Notes: generated by a model not told the origin, from the sequence alone. Counted from the stretch's first letter, positions 1 to 9,446 are shown. The stretch is DNA of 64,000 nt from Vibrio variabilis (GCF_003263785.1 NZ_JYJK01000130.1:62001-126000), one strand, 5' to 3'. Numbers and translations are program-made.

Positions 1-1094
1 ATCAAGAGTATTCAAGAACACTTGTTTGCGGTGCTGCGTGATATTGTCTATGTCAATATGCACCTTGCAGACAACCAGCGCCTGAATCTGACCAACTCGA
101 CCCACATTACCAACCTGGTCTTCGGCATTCTTCGTAACGCAGGCACCTTAATCCCAGGTATCGACCCTAACTTGATTGTCTGCTGGGGCGGTCACTCCAT
201 TAATGCCACTGAGTACCAGTACACTCGTGAAGTAGGTAACGAACTTGGCCTTCGTGAACTGAACATCTGTACCGGTTGTGGTCCTGGCGCAATGGAAGGC
301 CCGATGAAAGGCGCTGCGATTGGACACGCCAAACAGCGCTATGCCCACCAGCGTTATCTGGCTTGACCGAACCATCAATCATTGCTGCTGAGCCGCCAAA
401 CCCTATCGTCAATGAGCTGGTCATCATGCCAGACATTGAAAAGCGACTTGAGGCATTCGTTCGTATCGCTCACGGTATTGTCATTTTCCCGGGCGGCCCG
501 GGTACAGCGGAAGAGCTGCTCTACATACTGGGCATTATGATGCACCCGAACAATGCTGAGCAGCCGATGCCAATCGTGCTAACCGGCCCAAAAGAGAGTG
601 AAGCTTACTTCCGCTCTATCGACGAGTTTGTACGTTCGACACTCGGTGAGGAAGCGACTAAATATTACGAGATCGTCATTGCTGACCCAGAGAAAGCCGC
701 CAAAATCATGAAGCAGGCCATGCCAGCGGTAAAAGAACACCGTAAGAAAAACGGTGACGCCTACAGCTATAACTGGTCACTGCATATTGAGCCGGAATTC
801 CAGCTGCCATTCGACCCAACCCATGAAAACATGGCTGGACTCGATCTGCACCTAAACCAACGACCAGAAAACTTAGCGGCTGCGCTAAGACAAGCCTTCT
901 CAGGTATCGTTGCGGGTAACGTGAAAGCAGAGGGCATCCGAGAAATTGAGCGTCATGGGCCATTCATGATTGATGGGGACAAGGCTTTGATGAAGAAAAT
1001 GGACAAGCTGCTCAGTGACTTTGTGACTCAGCAGCGCATGAAATTGCCGGGCTCTGAGTACATTCCGTGTTATCGCATCGCAAACGGCGAATAA
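1..1094 (+). CDS. ppnN: Nucleotide 5'-monophosphate nucleosidase PpnN (5'-partial, frameshifted)
   Basis: PpnN (YgdH) hydrolyses purine and pyrimidine nucleoside monophosphates to base plus ribose 5-phosphate in nucleotide salvage. The frame is open from base 1, so the N-terminus lies outside the window. The LOG-family loop FPGGPGTAEEL is visible near 490-520, and the earlier CTGCGPGAMEGP segment is also typical. The frame breaks near 357-362: reading ...RYL(A) stops at 366, while the other frame continues GLTEPSIIAAEPPNP. Adding one G to the GG run restores RYLGLTEPS. I therefore call one gene ending at the TAA at 1092-1094. A hairpin follows at 1127-1150. Confidence 0.9.
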
Positions 1095-1126
1095 AACCTG
1101 AAACTCGGTAGCGTTTTATTTACAAT

Positions 1127-1156
1127 AAGGCCACGATTCTCCGTGGCCTTAATTTT
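1127..1156 (+). terminator. Hairpin after ppnN
   Basis: The arms AAGGCCACG and CGTGGCCTT (1127-1150) are followed by AATTTTA. The T tract is short and runs straight into the xni start, so it may be a weak terminator between ppnN and xni. Confidence 0.5.
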
Positions 1157-1938
1157 ATGTCAATTCATCTTGTTATCATCGATGCTCTAAACCTGATCCG
1201 CCGAGTCCATGCGGTGCAGCCGGATCCCAGTGACATAGAAAGAACCATACAAACCACCTCCCGTACACTTCGTCGCATTGTCGATGAAGCGCAGCCCACT
1301 CATATCATTGCAGTGTTCGATCATCACGAACAAGACCGTGGCTGGCGCGGTGACATCCTGCCTGAATACAAACAGAACCGAAAACCGATGCCAGAGCCGC
1401 TCTATAATGGACTCGACAAAATCCAAGACGCTTGGTGGCAGCTCGGTATTGATTCATTGCTCTCCGAAGGCGATGAAGCGGATGATTTGGTGGCAACGCT
1501 TGCGGTGAAAGTCGCAAGTCATGGAGAGAAAGTCACGATTATCTCGACCGACAAGGCTATTGCCAACTGCTCTCCCCGACTCTGCAAATCCGAGATTACT
1601 TCCAACATCGCTGGCTGGATGCGCCCTTCATTGAGCAAGAATTTGGGGTAAAACCAGAGCAGCTTGCCGATTACTGGGGATTAACAGGCGTAAGCTCTTC
1701 ACAGGTACCAGGCGTGGCAGGAATTGGCCCGAAAGCAGCAAAAGAGATCTTAACTGAGTACAACGATATTGAAACGGCATACGCCTCTAATGACCTTGCA
1801 GCTAAATATCGTAAGAAGCTCGATGAACACATCGAGATGGCGAGAAAATCAAAGCAAGTATCGGCGCTAAAGACAGATATTGAGCTTGGTTTTAATTTGC
1901 AGGATATTCGATTTGAAGGTCTAGGCGCTAACACCTAG
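1157..1938 (+). CDS. xni: Flap endonuclease Xni (frameshifted)
   Basis: Xni (ExoIX) is homologous to the 5'-nuclease domain of DNA polymerase I. It begins MSIHLVIIDALNLIRR, with the family aspartate in IIDALN and the acidic EGDEADD cluster near residue 105. A helix-hairpin-helix GVAGIGPKAAKEIL follows in the C-terminal part. The frame breaks at about 1555: IISTDKA is followed by a run unlike the family. Adding one G to GG restores IISTDKGYCQLLSPTLQIRDYF, and the protein then runs on to 1938 (about 260 aa, normal length). The stop codon lies inside the following terminator hairpin. Likely one intact gene in the real genome. Confidence 0.88.
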
Positions 1939-1945
1939 ACCTTTT
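1918..1945 (+). terminator. Terminator overlapping the xni stop codon
   Basis: GGTCTAGG (1918-1925) pairs with CCTAGACC (1934-1941), followed by TTTT. The xni TAG stop is in the 3' arm. It lies between xni and the convergent rlmM. Confidence 0.6.
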
Positions 1946-1964
1946 AGAGACGCTTTAAACGAGA

Positions 1965-3056
1965 TTAATGCGGCGAGATATTGGATAGCACTTGAATGTG
2001 CACCGTGATCTCTTCACGGTCATGATATAAGTGCTTCGCTTGCAGCTTGAACTTCACCTTGTTCTCAATCAGGAAGATCTTTAGGTTCTCAATATCTTGC
2101 AGAACCTCGTCATAACGGCCTTTCATTGGCAGTTTAAGGTTAAAAATCGTCTCTTTCGCCCAGCCACGAATCAACCACTCACCCATTAGCTGTGCAACGC
2201 GAGACGGTTTCTCAATCATGTCGCACACCAACCAAGTGACATTTTTACGTGGTGGCTCAAACTTAAAGCCATCTTCTTGGTGGTGCTTAACCTGACCAGT
2301 TTCCATTAGGCTATCCGCCATCATGCCGTTATCAATCGCATGCACGAACATAGAGCGGCGAACCAGTTGATACGTCCAACCACCTGGACACGCACCAAGG
2401 TCTACACCCCACATGCCTGATGCCAAACGCTCATCCCACTCTTCTTTAGGAATGAATACGTGAAACGCCTCTTCCAGTTTTAGCGTTGAGCGGCTTGGCG
2501 CATCGGCCGGGAACTTAAGACGTGGAATGCCCATAAAGAACGCAGAGTTGTTGTTCGGGTACGAGTAACCCACATAGCAATGACCCGGTGCGATAAAGCA
2601 AATATGCAATACTGGCTTTTTAGCATGCTCTTTATTAAACAAGTAACCCTTGCCGCGCATTGCTTGACGCACTGGCACGGTAAACTTACGACAGAACTTC
2701 AGCAGCTCTTTCGCTTCGTTGGTGTCTGGAGTCTCAATACGGATATCGCCACAACGAGGGAAGTCTTCCACTTCATCGAGCGCAGCCAGCAGTGGAGAAA
2801 TGCGATCATCAGATGGCAGTGCTTCAAGCTCACTCGCAATCGCAAACATTTGACGAGCGAAGATAAGCGATTGGAAATCGATATCGCGGATAAGTCTGTC
2901 TGCATCACCGTCTTGGTAACACTCGAAAATCACGTAGCCTGAGTTATTTTTGACTCGCGGGAAGCCGAATACCTCTAGGGCTGTCGCTTTGTCTTGAATT
3001 TCGCCTGCACACTCTTTCTCGAATCCAGAGCGGCAATAAAGCATTACCTGTTTCAC
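1965..3056 (-). CDS. rlmM: 23S rRNA (cytidine-2498-2'-O)-methyltransferase RlmM
   Basis: RlmM uses S-adenosylmethionine to 2'-O-methylate C2498 of 23S rRNA. The 363-aa protein has the family length. It shows the start MKQVMLYCRSGFEKECAGEIQ (THUMP-like N-terminal part) and the SAM motif GVDLGACPGGWTYQL near residue 225, followed by VCDMIEKP and LKLPMKGRY, which hold the K-D-K-E type catalytic set of FtsJ-like enzymes. It overlaps the 3' end of the upstream DUF423 gene by 4 bases, which suggests coupled translation. The order gcvA-ygdD-rlmM is also found in E. coli, where the hydrolase gene between gcvA and ygdD is absent. Confidence 0.96.
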   Translation of the reverse strand: MKQVMLYCRSGFEKECAGEIQDKATALEVFGFPRVKNNSGYVIFECYQDGDADRLIRDIDFQSLIFARQMFAIASELEALPSDDRISPLLAALDEVEDFPRCGDIRIETPDTNEAKELLKFCRKFTVPVRQAMRGKGYLFNKEHAKKPVLHICFIAPGHCYVGYSYPNNNSAFFMGIPRLKFPADAPSRSTLKLEEAFHVFIPKEEWDERLASGMWGVDLGACPGGWTYQLVRRSMFVHAIDNGMMADSLMETGQVKHHQEDGFKFEPPRKNVTWLVCDMIEKPSRVAQLMGEWLIRGWAKETIFNLKLPMKGRYDEVLQDIENLKIFLIENKVKFKLQAKHLYHDREEITVHIQVLSNISPH

Positions 3057-3469
3057 TGATTGACTCCATCTTTGTTTGTTTCGTCAGTCATCTGATATCC
3101 AGCATAAGCGAGGAATCCCCAACCTACCATAAACATCACCCCGCCCATTGGAGTGATAGGACCAAACCACTTCACTCCTGTTAGCGCAAGGGCGTATAGA
3201 CTACCGCTAAAGAAAAGGATGCCGATGATAAAGCAAATCGCGGCGCGATGAAATGCCTTTTGGGCTTTCTCTGCATGGCTATGTAATGCAAAAAGCGCAC
3301 ATAACAGCAGCGCTAAGGTATGGATAAACTGATAGGTCACACCCGTTTCAAAAACGCCCAAAAGATACGGCGACAACATGCTTTTAAGGCCATGAGCAGC
3401 AAACGCCCCTAGCCCGACACTGAGAAGTCCCGATAGCGCAGCAATGATAATGAGTGTACGACTACGCAC
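3053..3469 (-). CDS. DUF423 inner membrane protein (YgdD-like)
   Basis: A small membrane protein of about 138 aa with four predicted hydrophobic segments: LIIIAALSGLLSVGLGAFAA, a second in YQFIHTLALLLCALFAL, a third around AICFIIGILFFSGSLYALAL, and a last near MFMVGWGFLAYAGY. The AFAAHGLK motif near residue 20 is a DUF423 hallmark. The function is unknown. I chose the GTG at 3467-3469 because GGAGGAGG lies just upstream; an in-frame ATG at 3487 has no such site. The gene overlaps the hydrolase gene upstream by 8 bases and rlmM downstream by 4, so the three are probably one transcript. Confidence 0.85.
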   Translation of the reverse strand: MRSRTLIIIAALSGLLSVGLGAFAAHGLKSMLSPYLLGVFETGVTYQFIHTLALLLCALFALHSHAEKAQKAFHRAAICFIIGILFFSGSLYALALTGVKWFGPITPMGGVMFMVGWGFLAYAGYQMTDETNKDGVNQ

Positions 3470-4100
3470 TGACCTCCTCCATGTCATTGATGCCTTTAAT
3501 AAACAGCGCTAAACGGTCAGCGGCCATTTGGCGGTTTTGCGCTTCGGTGAAACCCGAGGATTTTCTTGGTTTAAAGCTATGATCCCCATCGGGCACAAAG
3601 CTCACTTCGACCTTATCTGAGAGCGTAAAATCGGCGAACTCTTCTTGCTTACCAAAGGTATCGCGTTCACCTTGTAAGATAAGGCACGGTTTGGCCATTG
3701 TCGCCAAGTGATCACCTTTGAAGTTTTCAGGCTTGCCCGGCGGATGAAAAGGAAAACCTAAACAGGCAATCGATTTGACGAGTTCGTGCTCAGAAAGTAG
3801 CGACGCCATTCGCCCCCCCATCGATTTACCACCGATGACAATAGGCTGGCCATTTGCGACATTCTCAATCACTTGCGTCATCGCTTCTAGCAGTTTTGGC
3901 GCGCGATCTGGCGGACGTTTCTTACCATCTTCGGCGCGTTTGACCATATAAGGGAAATTAAACCTGACTACTCGGATGCCTTTTGCTGCCAAACGAGTGG
4001 CCATATCCTGCATAAAGTCATGCTCCATACCCGCGCCAGCGCCATGAGCGAATAGAAACAATGGACCGTGCTCTGGCCCATCAATAATAAGATTAGTCAT
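3462..4100 (-). CDS. Alpha/beta-hydrolase family protein
   Basis: A 212-aa soluble alpha/beta hydrolase of the dienelactone-hydrolase-like/YcjY-like type. The start MTNLIIDGPEHGPLFLFAHG includes the oxyanion-side HGAGAG. The nucleophile elbow is GKSMGG (Ser), and a histidine in DGDHSF completes the triad with an upstream aspartate near GERDTF. The substrate is unknown. The ATG at 4098-4100 overlaps the last 8 bases of gcvA, so the two are probably translationally coupled. A longer in-frame start at 4241 would overlap gcvA heavily and is unlikely. Confidence 0.8.
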   Translation of the reverse strand: MTNLIIDGPEHGPLFLFAHGAGAGMEHDFMQDMATRLAAKGIRVVRFNFPYMVKRAEDGKKRPPDRAPKLLEAMTQVIENVANGQPIVIGGKSMGGRMASLLSEHELVKSIACLGFPFHPPGKPENFKGDHLATMAKPCLILQGERDTFGKQEEFADFTLSDKVEVSFVPDGDHSFKPRKSSGFTEAQNRQMAADRLALFIKGINDMEEVSA

Positions 4101-5000
4101 CCAATAATACCTCTTGCTCACTTTGTGCTTTGGCCAGCATCCAATCTCTAAATGTTGCGATACGCCCCATATCAGCTTGCTTATCGTGGCATACCACATA
4201 GAAGGCGTTCTTACTGACAAGTACTTCATCAAATGGTGCAATCAATCGACCAGCATCGAGCTCTGGCTGAGCAAGTACATTGTTCCCAAGAGCAATGCCT
4301 TGACCGTGTGCCGCCGCCTGTAGAACCATGGTTGAGTGGCTAAAGATAGGCCCATGATTAACGTTCACACCATCAAGGTTGTTTTGCTTAGCGAACTGTT
4401 TCCAATCTTTACGAGAGGTGTCATGAAGCAACGTGTGCTTCGATAGATCGTCAAGGGTGTTGAGTGGTTTAGAGCCAAGAAGAAGCGCGGGTGAACACAA
4501 GGGAACCAAAAACTCTTGATACAACTTGTCAGCACGCAGTCCCGGCCAGTTGCCACGACCGTAGTAAATCGCAACGTCAACATCATCGGTTAACGACCCT
4601 TCATCCATATCTACCGCTTTAATGCGTACATCGATATCCGGCTCTTGCTCGTTAAAGTCGGCAAGGCGAGGCACCAGCCACTGAATCGCAAAGCTAGGTG
4701 GCAAACTGATGGTAAGAGCGCCCTTCTCACTGCGCTCAAGCACCTTATCGGTTGCTTCAGCCAATGATGTAAAAATATCTTTGATATCAAGAAAGTAGCT
4801 TTGGCCTTCTTCGGTAAGTAACAAAGAGCGATTTCGACGGCGAAACAGCTTTAGACCTAAAAATTCTTCAAGCGCTTTGATCTGATGACTGACTGCCGCT
4901 TGAGTGACAAACAGCTCTTCCGCCGCTCGGGTAAAGCTCAAATGGCGCGCGGCGGCCTCAAAAACTTTGAGCGAATTGAGGGGAGCAAACGTCTCGACAT
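4093..5000 (-). CDS. gcvA: Glycine cleavage regulator GcvA (LysR family; frameshift near its start)
   Basis: GcvA is the LysR-type activator/repressor of the glycine cleavage operon and activates gcvB. The wHTH is visible in SFTRAAEELFVTQAAVSHQIKAL, followed by the substrate-binding domain with AIQWLVPRLADF and VDVAIYYGRG. A longer open frame begins at 5040 (MFQIKKTN...), but this N-terminus does not look like GcvA. From the ATG at 4998-5000 the sequence reads MSRRL, and one added base at 4985 gives MSRRLPPLNSLKVFEAAARH, the usual start. The full protein is then about 302 aa. It sits next to divergent GcvB, as in E. coli. Confidence 0.9.
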
Positions 5001-5053
5001 AACGACTCTCTGATGCATTAGTTTTTTTAATCTGAAACATTATAATTTGTCCA

Positions 5054-5082
5054 TTGCCGAACAGCCAGAGAAATTCTATATT
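5054..5082 (+). promoter_or_regulatory. Likely sigma-70 promoter of GcvB
   Basis: TTGCCG (5054-5059) and TATATT (5077-5082) are separated by 17 bases and lie just upstream of the predicted GcvB start. The region also faces the divergent gcvA gene, so GcvA-binding sites should overlap it, as in E. coli. Confidence 0.55.
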
Positions 5083-5086
5083 TCAT

Positions 5087-5295
5087 CCCGCAAACGCGAG
5101 TCTGAACGGCTCGGTTCTCTCTAGAACCGATTGACTCTGCGCTTGCGATGTTGTGTTTGCAATCTCGATTTTCGAGTTAGGTAGAATTCTACCACCACAC
5201 CTTGGCTAGTTATCCCCTAGTTGATGTGTGTACTTCCTGTATTTTTGACCTGTCTGTCAAATTTTCTTACACCGCCTATATGGCGGTGTTTTTTT
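5087..5295 (+). ncRNA. gcvB: Small regulatory RNA GcvB
   Basis: This trans-acting, Hfq-dependent RNA represses many amino-acid and peptide transporter mRNAs. It is transcribed divergently from gcvA, the family's usual setting. Three conserved blocks are visible. The first is GATGTTGTGTTTGCAAT at about 5147-5163, matching the G/U-rich R1 seed region. The second is ACTTCCTGTATTTTTGACC with TGTCTGTCAA at about 5232-5260, matching the E. coli ACTTCCTGTACATTTACCC...TGTCTGTCC block. The third is a 3' terminator ACACCGCC/GGCGGTGT with a T run. The 5' end is placed from the promoter spacing and is approximate. The length, about 205 nt, matches known GcvB. Confidence 0.88.
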
Positions 5296-5296
5296 A
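5269..5296 (+). terminator. Rho-independent terminator of GcvB
   Basis: ACACCGCC (5269-5276) pairs with GGCGGTGT (5282-5289), followed by seven T. Confidence 0.85.
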
Positions 5297-5345
5297 TCTA
5301 CTATTTATGAATAGGTTTTAGATAAGTATTTCACCAAATACACCC

Positions 5346-5376
5346 ATAAAAAAACGGCCACCCAAGGTGACCGCTT
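5346..5376 (-). terminator. Terminator of seqA-pgm
   Basis: On the minus strand CGGTCACC and GGTGGCCG form a stem with one G-U pair, followed by a run of T. It lies just past the pgm stop. Confidence 0.7.
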
Positions 5377-5424
5377 TCTACAGTTTTGTTAATAGCTGAG
5401 CTAATCGTTTATGTCAGATTAGAC

Positions 5425-7071
5425 TTACAGGCCAGCATCAGCAAATACTTGATTCACAATCTCTTGTGCTTCTGCTTCAATCTGTTTTAGGTGCTCATCA
5501 CCCTTGAAGCTTTCGCAGTAGATTTTGTAGATATCTTCTGTGCCCGATGGACGTGCAGCAAACCAACCATTTTCGGTTGTGACTTTAAGACCACCGATAG
5601 CCGCACCGTTACCCGGAGCGTGCGTTAGACGAGCAGTAATGGCATCACCTGCCAGTGTTTCCGCCGATACCATTTCTGGTGACAGCTTCTTAAGCACGTT
5701 CTTCTGCTCTGTATTCGCTACTGCTTGGATACGGTTGTACTTAGACTCACCGTGCTTAGCTGCCAGCTCTTCATAGTACTGCTGTGGGTTCTTACCCGTT
5801 ACTGCGGTAATTTCTGCGGCTAGCAGGCAAAGGATGATGCCGTCTTTGTCTGTTGACCAAGGCGTGCCGTCTTTACGAAGGAAAGAAGCACCCGCACTCT
5901 CTTCACCGCCAAAACCGAACTCACCGTTGTAAAGACCATCAACAAACCACTTGAAGCCAACTGGCACTTCACACAGTGTGCGACCAAGGTCTGCCACAAC
6001 ACGGTCAATAAGCGCACTCGATACCAGCGTTTTGCCCACTGCCACATCAGCACGCCATTCGCTGCGATGACGGTATAGGTAGTCGATGCATACCGCTAGG
6101 TAGTGGTTCGGATTCATCAGACCTTTTGGTGTAACGATACCGTGACGGTCGTAATCTGGGTCATTACCAAACGCCAAGTCATAGTCATCTTTCAGCGCTA
6201 GCAGACCTGCCATTGCATATGGCGAAGAGCAGTCCATACGAACTACGCCGTCTTTATCAAGAGACATGAACTGGAACGATGGGTCAACAGCTTCGCTGAC
6301 CAAGGTCAGGTCTAGGTTGTACGCAGCACCAATTTGGCGCCAGTAGTCGATGCCTGAACCACCTAATGGATCAACGCCAATCTTAAGACCTGCTTTTTGA
6401 ATCGCTTCCATATCGATAACGTTAACTAGGTCATCGATATACGGCTTCACCAAGTCACGCTCTTCAAACAGATCATTCGCTTTAGCAACGGCGATAGGTA
6501 GACGCTTCACATCTTTCATCTCGTTACTGATGATTTCGTTTGCACGATCTTCAATCGCTTGAGTGAGCTCTGCTTCAGCAGGGCCGCCGTGAGTTGGGTT
6601 GTATTTGATACCGCCATCTTGCGGTGGGTTGTGCGAAGGCGTGATCACAATACCGTCGGCTTTTTTATCGCTCACTAGGTTATGTGTTAAAATTGCATGA
6701 GAGATACCCGGTGTTGGCGTGTAGCCGTTGTCTGCCTGAGCAATAACATGAACACCATTTGCAACCAATACTTCAACCACAGTCGCGAATGCTGGCTCCG
6801 ATAAGGCGTGGGTATCTTTACCTACAAACAGTGGACCTGTCGTGCCTTTCTCAGCGCGCACTTCTGCTACCGCTTGTGCAATAGCAAGAATGTGGTTTTC
6901 GTTAAACGTTGCTTTATCCGCACTGCCGCGGTGACCAGAGGTGCCGAACTGAACACTTTGTGCCGTATTGCCCGCTTCCGGTTGAATTAGGAAATAATTG
7001 GATACTAACGCAGGGATATTATGTAGATCTTGTTGCAAAGCCTTTTGGCCCGCGCGTGGGTGTATAGCCAT
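5425..7071 (-). CDS. pgm: Phosphoglucomutase (alpha-D-glucose phosphate-specific)
   Basis: Interconverts glucose 1-phosphate and glucose 6-phosphate in the cytoplasm, linking glycolysis to glycogen and cell-surface sugar synthesis. The 548-aa length matches E. coli Pgm (546). The phosphoserine loop TPSHNPPQDGGIKYN is present near residue 145. The metal loop reads FGNDPDYDRHG, the sugar-binding loop GGEESAG, and the C-terminal phosphate loop RPSGTEDIYKIY. It lies 91 bases downstream of seqA, in the seqA-pgm arrangement known from E. coli, and is followed by a terminator. Confidence 0.97.
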   Translation of the reverse strand: MAIHPRAGQKALQQDLHNIPALVSNYFLIQPEAGNTAQSVQFGTSGHRGSADKATFNENHILAIAQAVAEVRAEKGTTGPLFVGKDTHALSEPAFATVVEVLVANGVHVIAQADNGYTPTPGISHAILTHNLVSDKKADGIVITPSHNPPQDGGIKYNPTHGGPAEAELTQAIEDRANEIISNEMKDVKRLPIAVAKANDLFEERDLVKPYIDDLVNVIDMEAIQKAGLKIGVDPLGGSGIDYWRQIGAAYNLDLTLVSEAVDPSFQFMSLDKDGVVRMDCSSPYAMAGLLALKDDYDLAFGNDPDYDRHGIVTPKGLMNPNHYLAVCIDYLYRHRSEWRADVAVGKTLVSSALIDRVVADLGRTLCEVPVGFKWFVDGLYNGEFGFGGEESAGASFLRKDGTPWSTDKDGIILCLLAAEITAVTGKNPQQYYEELAAKHGESKYNRIQAVANTEQKNVLKKLSPEMVSAETLAGDAITARLTHAPGNGAAIGGLKVTTENGWFAARPSGTEDIYKIYCESFKGDEHLKQIEAEAQEIVNQVFADAGL

Positions 7072-7162
7072 AACTGACGTCCTTTCAAATTCAAGCTTAA
7101 AAATACAAAAAACCTCATAATACTCGTTTAAGTTTGAACATTATGAGGTTTAAATCGAAATC

Positions 7163-7693
7163 TTAGATAGAAGCCGTGATTTTCTCGATGAGCTCTGCGG
7201 GGAACTCCATCATGGTCATTACCTGTTCGACCATCTGCCTTTTGCGGCTAGTATTGGTGTTGGTAATCACCCAAAACGGCGTATTCGGAATAGCTTTTGG
7301 CTTGGTGGTATTACCGCTCTCTAGTAGCGTCGCTTCATTGTTTGCGAAGTAGACACGCTTGCGGCCTTTTACTTGTGTCGCCTCAGAAAAACTTTCTGGG
7401 TTTAAGCGATGCAGCGTAGATAGCACCAGCATAAAGCGATCAATGGCTTTTTTCAGTCCAGCAAACTCGTCAGAAATCAGTAGAGAGCGCATCTCTTTTA
7501 CTGAATCTACGGCTTCTGCCTTTGGTGCCTGTTTACTCACGACAATCGTCTTAGCGGCAGCGGGTCTCTGTTCCGTCTCGGCTGCATCTACCTTTAATAA
7601 ACGTCGTAAGATATCTGAAGCACTTTCGCCAATGTGGTGGGTCTGGCTTGCAATGTAACGGTATAGATCCTCATCAACCTCAATTGTTTTCAT
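7163..7693 (-). CDS. seqA: Negative regulator of replication initiation SeqA
   Basis: SeqA binds hemimethylated GATC sites and sequesters oriC and the dnaA promoter after replication. The N-terminal oligomerisation segment MKTIEVDEDLYRYIASQTHH is typical, and the C-terminal DNA-binding domain contains VKGRKRVYFANNEATLL and IPNTPFWVITNTNTSRKRQM. The ATG at 7691-7693 gives 176 aa, close to E. coli (181). An in-frame start at 7768 would add 25 residues absent from the family. It is divergent from ybfF and upstream of pgm. Confidence 0.96.
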   Translation of the reverse strand: MKTIEVDEDLYRYIASQTHHIGESASDILRRLLKVDAAETEQRPAAAKTIVVSKQAPKAEAVDSVKEMRSLLISDEFAGLKKAIDRFMLVLSTLHRLNPESFSEATQVKGRKRVYFANNEATLLESGNTTKPKAIPNTPFWVITNTNTSRKRQMVEQVMTMMEFPAELIEKITASI

Positions 7694-7785
7694 TCGCTTT
7701 TCACAATCTCTATGTTTAAACTCTGGATGATTATAACGAGTTCCGCGATGAACCTCCACGTTAAACACATCACGAATAACAGAAA

Positions 7786-8543
7786 ATGTCAGCTTTATTA
7801 AACTACAAAAGAGAAGGTCAAGGTAAGCCAGTCGTTCTAATCCATGGGCTGTTTGGTGACCTAAATAATCTTGCGTACTCGCCAGAGAACTGAAACAGGA
7901 TCATGATGTCATTAGTGTTGATCTCAGAAACCACGGTCGTTCATTTCATAGTGACGATCATGATTATGCACTAATGGCGAGTGATATCATCACGTTACTA
8001 AAAGAGCTCAAGGTCGAAAGGCCTATTGTTATCGGCCACTCAATGGGCGGTAAAGTCGCCATGAAACTGTGTGATTTTGACTCCCCTATTGAGAAGCTCG
8101 TGGTGATGGACATGTCTCCTGTTAGATACACGACCCGTCGTCACGACAATGTGCTCGCTGGCCTCAATGCCGTCTGTCAGCAAACTCCGAAGACTCGCGC
8201 CGAGGCCATGACCGTCATGAGCGAGCACATTGAAATAGACGGCGTGCGTCAGTTCTTGGGCAAATCGCTTTTTAATGCAGGTGAGCACATGGGGTGGCGT
8301 TTTAACCTAAAGGCATTGGAGAAAAACTACTGGAATATTCTAGACTGGCAACCAATCAACAAAACCAACACACCCGTTTTGTTTCTCAAGGGTGCAGATT
8401 CCGATTACCTGCAAGCCGATCACCAAGCACAAATCCAACAGCAGTTTGCGCAAGTGAAGGTACATATTGTTGCCAACACCGGGCACTGGTTACACGCAGA
8501 AAAGCCCAACGAAGTGCTGCGCGCGATACGCAAATTCATTTAA
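7786..8543 (+). CDS. ybfF: Esterase YbfF (alpha/beta hydrolase, frameshifted)
   Basis: A small acyl-ester hydrolase next to seqA in both E. coli and Vibrio. From the ATG at 7786 the sequence reads MSALLNYKREGQ and VVLIHGLFGDLNNL, then runs into a stop. Adding one G at about 7873 gives NLGVLARELKQDHDVISVDLRNHG, the normal family sequence. The catalytic elbow is GHSMGG, an aspartate follows near LKGADSDY, and the histidine is in NTGHWLHAEKP. The repaired protein is 252 aa, of normal length. The break therefore looks like a base loss, not decay. Confidence 0.88.
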
Positions 8544-8640
8544 TTTGACCTGTATCGTAAGCGGGTTGATTTCCATGGATTAACTTTAGCGAGTAACAAT
8601 GGTATAGTTCCGCGCAAGCATATTGGCACAAAGGAATACC

Positions 8641-8862
8641 ATGCTTTACGACTATATAGATAAACTCGAGTCCATTGGTTTGGATCTGTTGTTTGCGTCG
8701 ATCTTTTTTCTGATCGGCATGGCAATCAAAGATGTACTAAAACAAGGCAATGTCCCGGTGTTTGGTCGACGTATTGTGTGGCTTGTGCTGTTCTTAGGCT
8801 GTGCAGGTTTTGTCGCGAAAGGCATTATTCAGCTAAGCTGGGAAGGTACAGGACTAGGCTAA
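8641..8862 (+). CDS. DUF2788 small membrane protein
   Basis: A 73-aa protein with two hydrophobic helices (LDLLFASIFFLIGMAIKDVL and IVWLVLFLGCAGFVAKGII). The function is unknown. I start it at the ATG at 8641, which is preceded by AAAGGA; a TTG frame extension upstream lacks a ribosome site. In E. coli the same position between ybfF and fldA is held by the unrelated ybfE. Confidence 0.8.
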   Translation: MLYDYIDKLESIGLDLLFASIFFLIGMAIKDVLKQGNVPVFGRRIVWLVLFLGCAGFVAKGIIQLSWEGTGLG

Positions 8863-8912
8863 TTACCTCCATTCCTGAGTCCAACGAAGACAGATAAAAA
8901 GGTACTGAATTT

Positions 8913-9446
8913 ATGGCAAGTGTAGGTCTATTCTTTGGTAGCGATACTGGCAACACAGAAGCTATTGCAAAGATGATCCAAAAACAATTGGGTAAACAGC
9001 TCGTTCACGTTCAAGACATTGCTAAAAGCAGCAAAGAAGACATCGACAACTTCGATCTGCTTCTACTTGGCATCCCAACTTGGTACTACGGCGAAGCACA
9101 AGCTGATTGGGATGACTTCTTCCCAGAACTTGAAGGCATCGACTTCTCAACTAAGCTAGTGGCTATTTTTGGCTGTGGCGACCAAGAAGATTACGCTGAG
9201 TACTTCTGCGATGCGATGGGCACAGTGCGTGACATCGTTGAAGCGAAAGGCGGCACTATCATTGGTTACACGCCAACTGAAGGCTACGAGTTTGAAGCGT
9301 CTAAAGCACTCGTTGAGGGTGATGAGTCTCAATTCGTTGGTCTATGTATCGATGAAGATCGCCAACCAGAGCTGACTGACGAGCGCGTATCAAACTGGAC
9401 TAAGCAGATTTACGAAGAGATGTGCCTAGCTGAGCTAGAAGATTAA
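8913..9446 (+). CDS. fldA: Flavodoxin FldA
   Basis: A long-chain flavodoxin that carries FMN and donates electrons to radical-SAM and other reductive enzymes. The FMN phosphate loop SDTGNTE lies at about residues 9-15. The isoalloxazine-binding segments are PTWYYGEAQADWDDF and GCGDQEDYAEYFCDA. The 177-aa length matches E. coli FldA (176). Fur is downstream, as in E. coli. A strong terminator follows immediately. Confidence 0.97.
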   Translation: MASVGLFFGSDTGNTEAIAKMIQKQLGKQLVHVQDIAKSSKEDIDNFDLLLLGIPTWYYGEAQADWDDFFPELEGIDFSTKLVAIFGCGDQEDYAEYFCDAMGTVRDIVEAKGGTIIGYTPTEGYEFEASKALVEGDESQFVGLCIDEDRQPELTDERVSNWTKQIYEEMCLAELED

